64,000 nucleotides of DNA from Acidobacteriota bacterium (GCA_013289765.1 JABCZI010000005.1:186001-250000), one strand, 5' to 3'. Positions 10,701-18,972 are shown, counted from the stretch's first letter. Numbers and translations are program-made. The notes: generated from the letters alone by a model not told the origin.

Positions 10701-10848
10701 AATAAAATGTAGCGACCACGACCACCGGAATGTTGATGTCAGGAAATAAATCCACGGGCATGCGCGCCACCGTGGTCACGCCCACGACAGCGATGACCAG
10801 ACAGATGGTCACGATAAAAAACGGATATTTGATGGCGAAACCCGGCAT
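7711..10848 (-). CDS. RND efflux pump, inner-membrane subunit (copy 1)
   Basis: 1045 residues, full length for the HAE-type AcrB/MexB group. It has the usual order: TM1 (residues 9-28), a large periplasmic loop, TM2-6 (about 335-500), second loop, TM8-12 (about 870-1035). Seen motifs: VARMPVDLFPDINIP at the N terminus, LIDNSVVVLENIFRHLEMGE in TM4, RLRPVLMTSLATILGMIPMA before TM11. Relay residues depart from AcrB: AcrB D407-D408 correspond to D398-N399, and K940 corresponds to S944; the Arg in RLRP (R971) is kept. The gene follows copy 2 by 46 bases and is highly similar to it, so it arose by tandem duplication. Substrates unknown; drug or metabolite export is inferred. Confidence 0.95.
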   Translation of the reverse strand: MPGFAIKYPFFIVTICLVIAVVGVTTVARMPVDLFPDINIPVVVVATFYSGMPPEQIEANITNPFERFFTLGSGIDHIESRSLTGVSLIKIYFQAGTNPDAAVSGISNLAMAQLRRLPPGTLPPVVLKFDASSLPVCLITLKGQGLNETQLHDLGQFNVRNQIANVPGASVPQPFGGKYRQIQVYVDPVKLQAHQLSLMDVVRTVNEANTILPAGFVRIGPQDYNIYTNSQLPKTSDINLLPLKSEGNAELMVADVGHAEDAAAIQTNIVRVDGQRSVYLPILKQGGNSNTIAIVNGIKTAVGDLLDIPKSLKTKVVFDQSLYVKTAISNLGSEGGIGLVLTALMILIFLGNFRATVAVLLSIPLSALAAFLAINAGRGSINTMVLGGLALAFSRLIDNSVVVLENIFRHLEMGEPPEIAAEKGGREVAMPVLAATFTTAIVFFPVVFLYGVSRFLFTALAAAVVFSLFASYAVALTVVPLFCSRFIKSPHGEAARHSGQSVFERFVRQFNRRYDRMLMHYDIAVRRTLVRPLAAVIGILGICLFSFALYPLMGLGFFPRTDPGQFVINIKAPTGTRLELTNQYIKEVEQDIRQVVSSQDLDMIVSNIGITPDFSAIYTSNSGQHTAFVQVSLKNPHAVGSYEYMRRTRAKLTEDLPELSTYFQSGGLVDSVVNLGLPAPIDIQVSGNDQQQAYRTAAEIALKVRRLRGVSDVLIPQDLDYPGIRLNVNREMASRLGLSSEEVIDNVITALSSDGMIAPSYWVDPNNGNNYMLTVQYPESQVRSITDLKQIPLHAPDNLNPTDLEAVSDLKMTNTPTEVDHYQLRRVIDIYVAPAGEDLGGLANKVDKVITDTKLPENIRVAMRGSVEGMRQSFKSFGIGLLLSIVLVYLILMAQFASFIDPFIILLAIPPGITGVILFLLVTHTTVNVMSLMGVIMMTGIVVSNSILIVEFTRSLRKEGMPIKEAVAIACRVRLRPVLMTSLATILGMIPMALALEAGSEQYAPLARAIIGGLGVSVIVTVFVVPAAYLLIHGKEDNLTEPAKK

Positions 10849-10894
10849 TGTTACTGGCCCCTCGTGAAGGCGAATTGAAGTTTGGCGATCCTGC

Positions 10895-13800
10895 TCAAGA
10901 TGCCTTCTCTGCGGGATTAAGATCTTCTTTTCCGTGCATGAGCAAGTACGCCGCCGGAACCAAAAATAGGGTTACGAGAAACGAGAGGCTTAGCCCGCCG
11001 ATGATGGCGCGCGCCAGCGGCGCATATTGTTCGCTGCCGGCCTCCAGCGCCAATGCCATGGGAATAAGTCCGAGGAGCGTGGCAAAGGTGGTCATCATAA
11101 TGGGACGCAGGCGAACATGGCAGGCATTTTTCAGCGCATCAATGACCGTCTGGCCCTGCCGCCGCAGTTCGCGAGTGAATTCCACGATCAAGATCGAATC
11201 CGACACGACGATACCGATCATCATCATGACGCCCATCAAAGACATGACGTTCACCGTGGTGTGAGTCATTAGCAGAAACAAGATGACTCCAGTAAATCCG
11301 GGAGGCACCGCCAGCAAAATCAAGAAGGGATCTTTCGCCGATGCGAACTGCGCCATCAGGATCAGATAAACCAGAATGATCGAGAGCACCAGGCCGATAC
11401 TGAAGCTTTTGAATGATTGCCGCATGCCCTCGACTGATCCGCGCATGGTAACGCGTACATTTTCGGGCAGCTTCGTATTTCCGATAATTTTGTCCACTTT
11501 GCCGGCAAGGCTTCCCAGGTCTTCGCTGGAAGGGGAAACGTACACATCAATGACCCGGCGCAGTTGGTAATGGTCTACTTCAGTCGGAGTGTTAATCATC
11601 TTTACATCCGACACTGCTTCGAGATCGGTAGCATTGGCATTCTTCGAAGCATGCAAGGGCAATTGCTTGAGGTCGGTGAGCGAACGGACCTGCGTCTCAG
11701 GGTATTGCACCGTGAGCATATAGTTGTTCCCGTTGTTGGGATCAACCCAGTAGCTTGGGGCGATCATGCTATTCGAAGACAGCGCAGTAATCAGGTTGTC
11801 CGTAACTTCTTGCGAGGACAAACCCAGCCGCGACGCCATCTCGCGATTGATATTGAGCTGAATGCCAGGGTAATTCAGATCCTGAGGAATCAGAACGTCG
11901 CTCACACCCGGCGTGGCACGAATCTGTTGTGCAATCTGAGCGGCCGCCTGGTAGGCCTGTTTCTGATCGTTGCCGCTGACCTGGATGTCGATGGGAGCCG
12001 GTAGTCCGAGATTGACCACCGCGTCTACCAGACCTCCAGATTGGAAGTATGTAGAAAGTTCCGGCAGGTCGGATCCCAGCTTGGCCCGCACGCGGCGCAT
12101 GTATTCGTAACTGCCAACCTCGTGCTCCTTCTTCAAACTCACCTGGACGAAGGCTGTGTGCTCTCCCGAGTTGCTGGTGTAGATTGCGGAAAAATCTGGC
12201 GTGATACCGATGTTAGAAACGATCATCTCGAGATCGGAGGGCGGGACAACCTCGCGGATATCGGCTTCGACACGTTTGATGTACGTGTTGGTAAACTCGA
12301 TCCGCGATCCCGTGGGCGCCTTGACGTTGATCACAAACTGGCCCGGATCCGTGCGCGGGAAAAACGAGACGCCCAACAGAGGCGAAAGCACAAGGCTCAT
12401 GGCAAACGCCCCCATAATGATTCCAACTGTGAACTTCGGCCGTGCGAGGCTCAGCTCAATCGCACGGTCATAGGCGCTTAAGAGTTTGTCGTAGCCGCGA
12501 TTGAAAGGTCCGAGAATCCGATGGAGCCCGCGCGCGACAATGCCGCCCCCTGATCCGATTTCGTGCGCGGAGTGAATAAACTGTGCGCAGAAAAGCGGCA
12601 CTACGCTCATGGCCACGAAATAGGAGGCTGCCAGAGAAAGCACGATTCCCAAAGCCAGTGCGGTGAATAGAAAACGACTGACTCCGTAAAGAAAAACTAC
12701 CGGGAAGAAGACGATTGCCGTGGTCAGGGTGGCGGCCAAAACTGCCAGCGCAACTTCCGCTCCGCCTTTCTCCGCTGCAACCGCCGGGGATTCCCCCATC
12801 TCCAGGTGTCGAAAAATATTCTCCAGCACCACCACTGAGTTATCGATGAGCCGGGAGAGTACCAATGCGATGCCGCCCAGCACCATGGTGTTAATCGTGC
12901 CGCCAGTTGCATTCAGCGCCAGGAATGCGGCCAGGCAAGACAGTGGTATGGAAAGCATGACGGAAAAGGTGCCGCGCATGCTACCGAGAAAGAGCAGAAT
13001 CATGGCTGCCGTCAGCACCAAGCCGATGCCGCCCTCCTGCAAAACATTCCAGATCGCGGTCTTTACGTAGAGGGACTGATCAAAGACCACTTTGGTTTTG
13101 AGAGATTTGGGCACGTCCACAAGATCGCTTACTGCGGCCTTGATACCGTTAACGATCGCAATTGTGTTGCTGTTTCCTCCCTGCTTCAAGATCGGCAAAT
13201 ATACGGATCGTTGCCCGTCCACGCGAACAATGTTGGTCTGGATCGCCGCGGCATCCTCGGCGTGGCCGACATCGGCCACCATCAATTCCGCATTGCCCTC
13301 AGACTTCAACGGCAGACGATTGATTTCCGCAGTGGTTGGCAATTGGCTGTTGGTGTAGATGTTGTAATCTTTGGGCCCAATGCGAACATCGCCTGCCGGA
13401 AGAATCGTATTAGCATGATTCACGGTGCGCACCACATCCATCAAACTCAACTGGTGCGCCTGTAGTTTGACGGGGTCCACATAAACCTGAATCTGGCGAT
13501 ACTTGCCCCCAAACGGTTGCGGCACGGAGGCGCCCGGCACATTCGCGATCTGGTTGCGAACGTTGAATTGCCCGAGATCGTGCAACTGCGTCTCATTCAG
13601 TCCTTCGCCCCTTAAAGTGATCAGGCACACCGGCAAACTGGATGCGTCAAACTTGAGCACCACGGGTGGCAGCGTTCCCGGTGGTAGACGCCGCAATTGC
13701 GCCATCGCGAGATTCGAGATGCCGCTCACTGCGGCATCTGGATTGGTCCCAGGCTGGAAGTAAATTTTGATCAGACTCACACCAGTCAAAGATCGCGATT

Positions 13801-14035
13801 CGATGTGATCGATTCCGCTGCCCAGGGTAAAGAATCTTTCGAATGGATTGGTGATGTTGGCTTCGATCTGCTCCGGCGGCATACCGGAATAAAAAGTAGC
13901 GACCACTACCACGGGAATATTGATGTCAGGGAACAGATCGACCGGCATCCGCGCCACCGTGGTCACCCCGACCACGGTGATAATGAGACACAACATCAGG
14001 ATGAAAAACGGATAACGAATAGCAAAGCCAGGCAT
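10895..14035 (-). CDS. RND efflux pump, inner-membrane subunit (copy 2)
   Basis: 1046 residues with the same architecture as the gene that follows it. The first 330 residues are nearly identical to copy 1, while the TM2-6 block and the central cytoplasmic linker (AHEIGSGGGIVARGLHRILG here) differ more. TM4 has SRLIDNSVVVLEN and TM10 has GIVVSDSILIVEF, so D398 is retained, N399 replaces a second Asp, and S945-D946 replaces Lys-Asn of AcrB. The ATG lies two bases after the stop of the adaptor gene, so translation is probably coupled. The two pumps may assemble into a hetero-trimer like MdtBC, or be alternatives using one adaptor and channel; the sequence cannot decide. Confidence 0.95.
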   Translation of the reverse strand: MPGFAIRYPFFILMLCLIITVVGVTTVARMPVDLFPDINIPVVVVATFYSGMPPEQIEANITNPFERFFTLGSGIDHIESRSLTGVSLIKIYFQPGTNPDAAVSGISNLAMAQLRRLPPGTLPPVVLKFDASSLPVCLITLRGEGLNETQLHDLGQFNVRNQIANVPGASVPQPFGGKYRQIQVYVDPVKLQAHQLSLMDVVRTVNHANTILPAGDVRIGPKDYNIYTNSQLPTTAEINRLPLKSEGNAELMVADVGHAEDAAAIQTNIVRVDGQRSVYLPILKQGGNSNTIAIVNGIKAAVSDLVDVPKSLKTKVVFDQSLYVKTAIWNVLQEGGIGLVLTAAMILLFLGSMRGTFSVMLSIPLSCLAAFLALNATGGTINTMVLGGIALVLSRLIDNSVVVLENIFRHLEMGESPAVAAEKGGAEVALAVLAATLTTAIVFFPVVFLYGVSRFLFTALALGIVLSLAASYFVAMSVVPLFCAQFIHSAHEIGSGGGIVARGLHRILGPFNRGYDKLLSAYDRAIELSLARPKFTVGIIMGAFAMSLVLSPLLGVSFFPRTDPGQFVINVKAPTGSRIEFTNTYIKRVEADIREVVPPSDLEMIVSNIGITPDFSAIYTSNSGEHTAFVQVSLKKEHEVGSYEYMRRVRAKLGSDLPELSTYFQSGGLVDAVVNLGLPAPIDIQVSGNDQKQAYQAAAQIAQQIRATPGVSDVLIPQDLNYPGIQLNINREMASRLGLSSQEVTDNLITALSSNSMIAPSYWVDPNNGNNYMLTVQYPETQVRSLTDLKQLPLHASKNANATDLEAVSDVKMINTPTEVDHYQLRRVIDVYVSPSSEDLGSLAGKVDKIIGNTKLPENVRVTMRGSVEGMRQSFKSFSIGLVLSIILVYLILMAQFASAKDPFLILLAVPPGFTGVILFLLMTHTTVNVMSLMGVMMMIGIVVSDSILIVEFTRELRRQGQTVIDALKNACHVRLRPIMMTTFATLLGLIPMALALEAGSEQYAPLARAIIGGLSLSFLVTLFLVPAAYLLMHGKEDLNPAEKAS

Positions 14036-14037
14036 GC

Positions 14038-15273
14038 TTATTGCGCTCCTTCGTCTGGCTTGTAGCCTTCATCCGCCATCTTGCTCAGCCTGGGATCGAC
14101 GTGCTGTCCGGGGCGGTACGCACCCAGATTGCCCACAATCACGCGGTCTCCTGCATTAACTCCGGAAAGAACTTGAATGCGATCTGAACCTTCAATCCCG
14201 GTTCGAATCTCACGCTCCTCCACATGGTTCTGCGAATTGACCAGGAGGACGGTGGTCTTGTCCGCCGTTCGGTTGATAGCTTGCAACGGCAGAGTGAGAG
14301 CGTCGGGATCGTTCTGCACCCGCAGGGAAACGTCCGCGTACATTCCTGGCGCTAACTTATAGTCTGCATTGGACACGTCTACTTCCACCTGCATGGTGCG
14401 GGTCGAACGATCGAGCGCATCAGTAGATCGGATGACTTTGCCGGACAAGTGCTGATCCGTTGCCTTGACTCGGATGTCCACCGGTTCACCGTCACGTACA
14501 TCGCTCGCGAGAGACTCGGGTACGGGGATGCGCAGGCGCAACACCTTCACCTGCGAGAGTTTCACTACGGGCAGAGCGCTGGCGCCGGAAGTGCCGGCTT
14601 GAATGAGCGATCCCGTATCGGCGTAGCGCCACGTAACTACACCGTCAAAGGGCGCTGTAATTCGTGAATATTCTGAGAGCGCCGCATAGTGCTGCTGATC
14701 CGCCTGGGAGACCTCCAATTGTTGGCGCGCCGCTCCCAGGGTGGATTTAGCGGAATCCACTTGGGCTTCGGTGGAGCGATCTTTCGCGGTAGCGTCATCC
14801 AATTCTTGTTCAGCGATCAGGCCGGGACGAGCCGCCGATGCCTGTTTTAATCGGGTAGCGGCAGCGTGCAACGCTGCGTGATCCGCTTCCGCACGGCTGA
14901 CATCATTCTGAGCCCGAGTAATTTCCTCTTGACTATGGCGGACGCCGGCCCGCGCAGCCTGAAGCTGGGCCTCTAATTCAGGAATTTCGAGGATCGCGAG
15001 TACGTCGCCTTTATGAACGCGGTCGCCAATATCGACATTGATTTTTTGGATATATCCGGCGACCTTGGCATGAAGTTCCACCTCCTGATAGGGAAGGAAT
15101 TCACCAGCGATCGAGAGTGTGTTGGAGAGCGGCGCGCGCCGGACTTCTACGACCGCGGCGCGGGCCGGCGCATCGGCGGATACCGAAAGCGAGCTTTCAC
15201 TGGAATGGCCGCAGCCAGCAGCACTGATAAGACAGGCCGTAATCAAGCCCAGGGCCGTGTACTCAACCGCCAT
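14038..15273 (-). CDS. RND efflux periplasmic adaptor (membrane fusion protein)
   Basis: Start at ATG 15273: AAGGGA lies upstream at good spacing, and the product then begins with a lipoprotein signal with lipobox SAAGC (Cys 21). A longer frame to 15306 has no ribosome site. 411 residues. Barrel-sandwich halves are VELHAKVAGYIQKINVDIGDRVHKGDVLAILE and SRITAPFDGVVTWRYADTGSLIQAG, flanking a helical hairpin (QLQAARAGVRHSQEEITRAQNDV..). A beta-barrel and membrane-proximal domain follow (PLQAINRTADKTTVLLV, VLSGVNAGDRVIVG). This is the HlyD/AcrA family; it bridges the pump and the TolC channel. First gene of the efflux operon. No dedicated regulator gene is adjacent. Confidence 0.93.
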   Translation of the reverse strand: MAVEYTALGLITACLISAAGCGHSSESSLSVSADAPARAAVVEVRRAPLSNTLSIAGEFLPYQEVELHAKVAGYIQKINVDIGDRVHKGDVLAILEIPELEAQLQAARAGVRHSQEEITRAQNDVSRAEADHAALHAAATRLKQASAARPGLIAEQELDDATAKDRSTEAQVDSAKSTLGAARQQLEVSQADQQHYAALSEYSRITAPFDGVVTWRYADTGSLIQAGTSGASALPVVKLSQVKVLRLRIPVPESLASDVRDGEPVDIRVKATDQHLSGKVIRSTDALDRSTRTMQVEVDVSNADYKLAPGMYADVSLRVQNDPDALTLPLQAINRTADKTTVLLVNSQNHVEEREIRTGIEGSDRIQVLSGVNAGDRVIVGNLGAYRPGQHVDPRLSKMADEGYKPDEGAQ

Positions 15274-15442
15274 CAAAGACGATCCCTTAGGCATTTTCGC
15301 AGTCACCCATATTTAGTTCTCCAGGCGTGGTTCACAAATCTTCTGTTCAGGACAAGCCGCGCGCTGAGTCAAAAGATCTACAAGCGTAGATGCCCTTACT
15401 CGGAATTCACTTCGCCGACGATGGTCCCACCGAAAAATACAA

Positions 15443-15817
15443 CTATTGAATAAGAAAAAAATGAGTCAAAAGGAAGGAAGGAGGAGGCCGGTTGTAGAGC
15501 CAGCTCTCCGAATCAAGGTGAATCGCGGGAAACACTGCTGACGCTGCCCGAACTGGAATCCGGGGCGGCTGAAAAGGTTGGGATGCGGGAGGAGGAGAAA
15601 TCCAGTGCAGCCCGTTGCTCAAAAGGCGCTGCCTTTGGGATTCCTGCGAAGGCGACTTCGCCGTGCTCACAACCCTTACGCTGGGCGCGTCGGAGGCCGT
15701 GACGCCATAACGCGTTACTACGTTAACCGTGAGGAAGCCGATCGCGAGAACAACCAGCAAGCGTCGCCACAGGAGGCTTACGCTCGTGCTCGCAAAATAA
15801 TCTTCTGGCCACGTCAT
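15443..15817 (-). CDS. Hypothetical single-pass membrane protein
   Basis: 124 residues, start ATG at 15817 with AGAGGG about a dozen bases before it. One predicted transmembrane segment near the N terminus (LLWRRLLVVLAIGFLTVNVVT), then a Ser/Pro-rich tail with ISPPPASQPFQPPRIPVR and a hydrophobic C-terminal end. Not a recognised family. It reads in the same direction as the efflux operon and ends 169 bases before the adaptor, so it may be the first gene of the same transcript or an independent gene. Low sequence complexity leaves doubt that it is real. Confidence 0.4.
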   Translation of the reverse strand: MTWPEDYFASTSVSLLWRRLLVVLAIGFLTVNVVTRYGVTASDAPSVRVVSTAKSPSQESQRQRLLSNGLHWISPPPASQPFQPPRIPVRAASAVFPAIHLDSESWLYNRPPPSFLLTHFFLIQ

Positions 15818-15996
15818 CTCGAATCAGTCGCCCTCTAACGCCAGATTATACAATACGGACACCGACGCAGAGATCTCCTGGATTGTCAGCCAATGTTGTT
15901 ATCCAGTTAGGTTCGACGCGCCTATTCGGCATCGGGTTGCATGAATGCTACTAGCGGAGCATTCCTAAAGAAATAAACTAAAGCGGGTAGCGTTGG

Positions 15997-16146
15997 TTAC
16001 TTTTCTCGTCCTTCTAGCTTCTTTTTCTCTGCCTTGATCCAAGCGTCGATACGTTCCAGGATGCCACTATCGCCGCATTCCTTACGGAGCTTTTCGAGTC
16101 GCTCGATCTCGGCCTTGATCTGCGTTATCTCTCCCGGTGAGAGCAT
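15997..16146 (-). CDS. Small charged helical protein (49 aa)
   Basis: A 50-codon frame from ATG 16146 to TAA 15997. The product (MLSPGEITQIKAEIERLEKL..., ending in KKKLEGREK) is rich in Lys, Glu and Leu with heptad spacing, so it is expected to be a short coiled-coil or helix pair. It ends in two basic runs. The ribosome site is weak. A perfect 16-base palindrome starts 29 bases upstream of the ATG, which supports a promoter here and therefore a real gene. No family recognised. Confidence 0.45.
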   Translation of the reverse strand: MLSPGEITQIKAEIERLEKLRKECGDSGILERIDAWIKAEKKKLEGREK

Positions 16147-16174
16147 GGCGGAAGTGTACGATACCACCCAAAAG

Positions 16175-16190
16175 TGTTCAATATTGAACA
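16175..16190. promoter_or_regulatory. Perfect 16-bp palindrome, operator candidate
   Basis: TGTTCAATATTGAACA reads identically on both strands. It lies upstream of the minus-strand 49-aa gene and of a plus-strand 15-codon frame at 16245-16292 that has AAGGAGA before its ATG. An AT-rich perfect dyad in an otherwise GC-rich intergenic stretch is typical of a dimeric repressor site. The rest of 16191-16491 contains no convincing gene. The binding protein is unknown. Confidence 0.5.
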
Positions 16191-16491
16191 GTCCTTATTC
16201 GGCGTTTCACCTGCGCTACCTAGGATCGTCCGAAGGAGACATTTATGAGTGGCCACCCCTCCTCAGAAATACCCTGCACAGTACCGTCCTAACAGTGCGT
16301 TGTTTATTCGTCTTTTGAGATCAATCGACGGTCTCGATGCGGACCGGTACGCGGTTGGCCCGTGCTAAGTTCACACTTCTCTCCCGGTTTGGCTCCGCAA
16401 GTAGGACAACGGATGGAGAGCACGTCTTTCGGGCTGAGTTCTTTTTTCATCACAAACTGCCAGCGGGTACAAATATCCATCTGGCCGGGTC

Positions 16492-17166
16492 TTACGTTTT
16501 ATCGAGGACGGACATGGGCCGACTTTGCAGAAAGCTGGTGATAAGTTCGCTATTTATTTGCAAGCCGCCGTTGTATTGGACAAAGCCCTTCTTCTTGAAC
16601 CCACTCATGAATTTACTTACCCTTGCGCGGGTGGTGCCAACCATCTCCGCCAAGGTTGCTTGGCTCACCTTCAGGGGCCGCTCCGGCTTTGATTCTTTGA
16701 TTATTTGCCCAAACAGCAATAAGACCCGTGCCAGTCGCTTTTCGCTGAAATTGAAGAATTGGTCTGCCAAGTCTTCTTCGACTCGAATGACGCGGGACAG
16801 CAGATATGCATTAAACAGAGCTGCAAACTGCGGGTCTCGCTTGAGCGCGCGAACCGTGATCTCCTTCTCCAGACGAATGACGTTGGATTGTCCGATTGAT
16901 CTCGCCGTGTACATCCGCACAGCTTGACCTCCGAGACAGCCTTCGCCAAAAAAACTGCCTTTCAGCAGGATGGCGATTATGGCTTTCTTTCTACGCGTGG
17001 CCGCCACCGTGAGCTTAACCGTTCCGCTCTGGACGTAGAAAACTGCATCGGCAGCATCCCCTTGTAAAAAAACGACCTCGTTGTCTCGGTAGCTCCGCTC
17101 AGTCATCCCAGAAGGAAACTTTTTGCGGAAAACTGCGGAATTGAAACCGACAGTTTGTTTCGCCAC
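16492..17166 (-). CDS. Crp/Fnr-family transcriptional regulator
   Basis: Start taken as the GTG at 17166, with AAGGAG just upstream; an in-frame TTG at 17187 would place that ribosome site inside the gene. 224 residues. Residues about 20-130 form a cyclic-nucleotide-binding fold (VVFLQGDAADAVFYVQSGTVKLTV, KGSFFGEGCLGGQ), a long dimerisation helix follows, and a winged helix at the C terminus (SQATLAEMVGTTRARVSKFMSGFKKKGFVQYNGG) has the Crp-type recognition helix. No Fnr cysteine cluster is seen, so redox sensing through Fe-S is unlikely. Target genes are not evident; nearest neighbours are the small gene at 16 kb and the tRNA. Confidence 0.88.
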   Translation of the reverse strand: MAKQTVGFNSAVFRKKFPSGMTERSYRDNEVVFLQGDAADAVFYVQSGTVKLTVAATRRKKAIIAILLKGSFFGEGCLGGQAVRMYTARSIGQSNVIRLEKEITVRALKRDPQFAALFNAYLLSRVIRVEEDLADQFFNFSEKRLARVLLLFGQIIKESKPERPLKVSQATLAEMVGTTRARVSKFMSGFKKKGFVQYNGGLQINSELITSFLQSRPMSVLDKT

Positions 17167-17187
17167 CTGTCTCCTTGCACAATTCAA

Positions 17188-17790
17188 TTCGCGCGGGAAC
17201 GCGCTTTCCCCACGGAAAACAGGCTAAATCATATGGCTCAGGAATCTAGCTTGGCTGGTCAATATAGGTCATGCACAATTGCACACAGTACCTAATTGAT
17301 TATCTCGGGGCCGCTATGATGGTTTCGTCCGAGTAGAAACTTGCTCCGGTCAACGGTGCGATATGACTCCATCGGCCTCGATTCCACTTCACCTTTGAGA
17401 GACCGCGCCCAGATGTTTTTATAATCATGATGCCGATTCGCCTGTCCTCTTTCACGCAGGTAAGTTGCGAGCGCGAATTCACCGGCAGTCAGTGGTGTGC
17501 TTCGGGGATTGGGCCTTGAGCGTTGAAGCCTGATGGGTTTCGAGGTTGATGGAAGCCATTCGCGCTCTGCGGAGGGTGTCCACGGCGCTACAGTCAACCG
17601 TTGCGGAGGCTCTCGTCCTACAGCTTCCGGTGACTTTTATTCGTGACCCGCCAACCCCATCACGGTAGAATCGAACCCAGAGTGCGCCTTTGCGCTCCGC
17701 AACCGTGACGGTTTGTTCACGGAACCGGCGATGCTCTGTTGCTTGCAGGAGTGTCTGGTAATCCAGAAAGTTGTTGATTGTAAAACTCAT
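17188..17790. other. Gene-poor interval before tRNA-Arg
   Basis: About 600 bases with no open frame having both a ribosome site and plausible protein composition. Minus-strand frames here run into the antisense of the tRNA. One of them encodes TVAERKGALWVRFYRDG, which faintly recalls the N-terminal segment of tyrosine recombinases, but it is short and continues into low-complexity sequence. I call no gene. Confidence 0.5.
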
Positions 17791-17867
17791 GGCCCCGTAG
17801 CTCAGTTGGATAGAGCAGCGGTTTCCTAAACCGTTGGTCGGCGGTTCGACTCCGCCCGGGGCCCCCA
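17791..17867 (+). tRNA. tRNA-Arg (anticodon CCU)
   Basis: A complete cloverleaf can be drawn. Acceptor arm GGCCCCG pairs with CGGGGCC, D arm GCTC/GAGC, anticodon stem GCGGT/ACCGT around loop TTCCTAA, a five-base variable region, and T arm GGCGG/CCGCC with loop TTCGACT. The anticodon CCT (CCU) reads AGG arginine codons. CCA is encoded at 17865-17867 after a C discriminator base. A C discriminator is unusual for bacterial arginine tRNA. Confidence 0.95.
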
Positions 17868-18054
17868 TTCCAAAACGCATCCTGCTACGCCGCCACTTGA
17901 CCGGCTTTCTTCAGAAACGTCAGCAGACTGAATACCGCGGGTTGTCCCGTGCCCAGTCTTTGGTAGTAACTCTGAGTCGTGTCTTTTCGTGGTGACTGTG
18001 CTCATGAAGTGCTCGGCTATTTTCGTTAGGATATAGCTTTGAACCTTTTGGACC

Positions 18055-18972
18055 CTAAAGAAACTTTTTTAGCGCATCGGTGGTTTCCTTCGGCTGTTCC
18101 TCAAGAATCCAATGCCCGGTCTCTTTTAAAACGATGACGGTGACATCCGTCCCAACAAGTTTGGCTTGTTGACCGAGCGCGTCTCCCAAGGACTTGTCGC
18201 CACCAATACTCAATATCGGCATGGTCAACTTGGTTTGCGAGAGCTGAGCGAAATCCTTGGCGGCTTGCAGGAATGAAACGAAGTAAGCCCAGCCGGCATG
18301 CATGCGTCCTGGGCGAGAGTACGCTGCCAGATAGGCTTTGCGATCCGCTTCAGGAATCGAACGCGTTTTATCCGCCGCGAGGTCGTTCCAAAAGTAGGCA
18401 AAGTAAGTCGGCTCGCGGCCTTGTACCAGAGCTTCGGGAGTCGGCCCGTTAAAGCGGAAGTGCCAAATGTTCGGATCATTGTAAATGGCCTCCCAACCGG
18501 GCACGCCGGGAAGAAAAGCGTCCATCAGCACGAGCTTTGTCACTTCAGCAGGGAACTGCGCGGCATAAGCGTAGGCGACCATCAGTCCAATGTCGTGCCC
18601 CACAACCTCGGCCTTCTGCACACCGAGCGACTTGGCCAAACCGTGAATGCGGATGGCGGCGCTTTTCATATCGAGGCCGTCGGCGGGAATCCCGGAATCT
18701 CCAATGCCGGGCAAGTCCGGTGCGATCACCATAAACCGCTCTGCCATCGCAGGAATAATCGGCCTCCACATGAGCGATGTTTCGGCGTAGCCGTGCAATA
18801 GGATGAGCGGCGTGCCATGGCCGGCAATCATGTAATGCAACTTGACGCCGTCAATTTCCGCGTCGTGGGATGTGATTGATCTCGTGTCGGCCTGAACAAC
18901 CGCCGCACACAGGAAGAGGCAGAAACCAAGCGCCGCGAGTCTGGCGGACTCGCGCGAACGATTCTTCATCAT
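18055..18972 (-). CDS. Secreted alpha/beta hydrolase, epoxide hydrolase/dehalogenase type
   Basis: 305 residues with signal peptide (residues 1-29, ending VVQADT). Alpha/beta-hydrolase elements in order: oxyanion motif HGYAET (60-65), PDLPGIGDS (85-93), nucleophile elbow GHDIG with Asp127, a cap domain (about 150-230) and the catalytic histidine in KETGHWILEEQP near the C terminus. An Asp nucleophile places it with epoxide hydrolases and haloalkane/haloacetate dehalogenases and not with Ser esterases. Export is inferred from the signal peptide. Stand-alone gene, divergent from nothing obvious; substrate unknown. Confidence 0.88.
   Translation of the reverse strand: MMKNRSRESARLAALGFCLFLCAAVVQADTRSITSHDAEIDGVKLHYMIAGHGTPLILLHGYAETSLMWRPIIPAMAERFMVIAPDLPGIGDSGIPADGLDMKSAAIRIHGLAKSLGVQKAEVVGHDIGLMVAYAYAAQFPAEVTKLVLMDAFLPGVPGWEAIYNDPNIWHFRFNGPTPEALVQGREPTYFAYFWNDLAADKTRSIPEADRKAYLAAYSRPGRMHAGWAYFVSFLQAAKDFAQLSQTKLTMPILSIGGDKSLGDALGQQAKLVGTDVTVIVLKETGHWILEEQPKETTDALKKFL

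Noticed and set aside
17479..17880. Minus-strand frame of 133 codons across the tRNA
   Set aside because: Its N terminus is the antisense of tRNA-Arg (the familiar VEPPTNGLG pattern), an annotation artefact.
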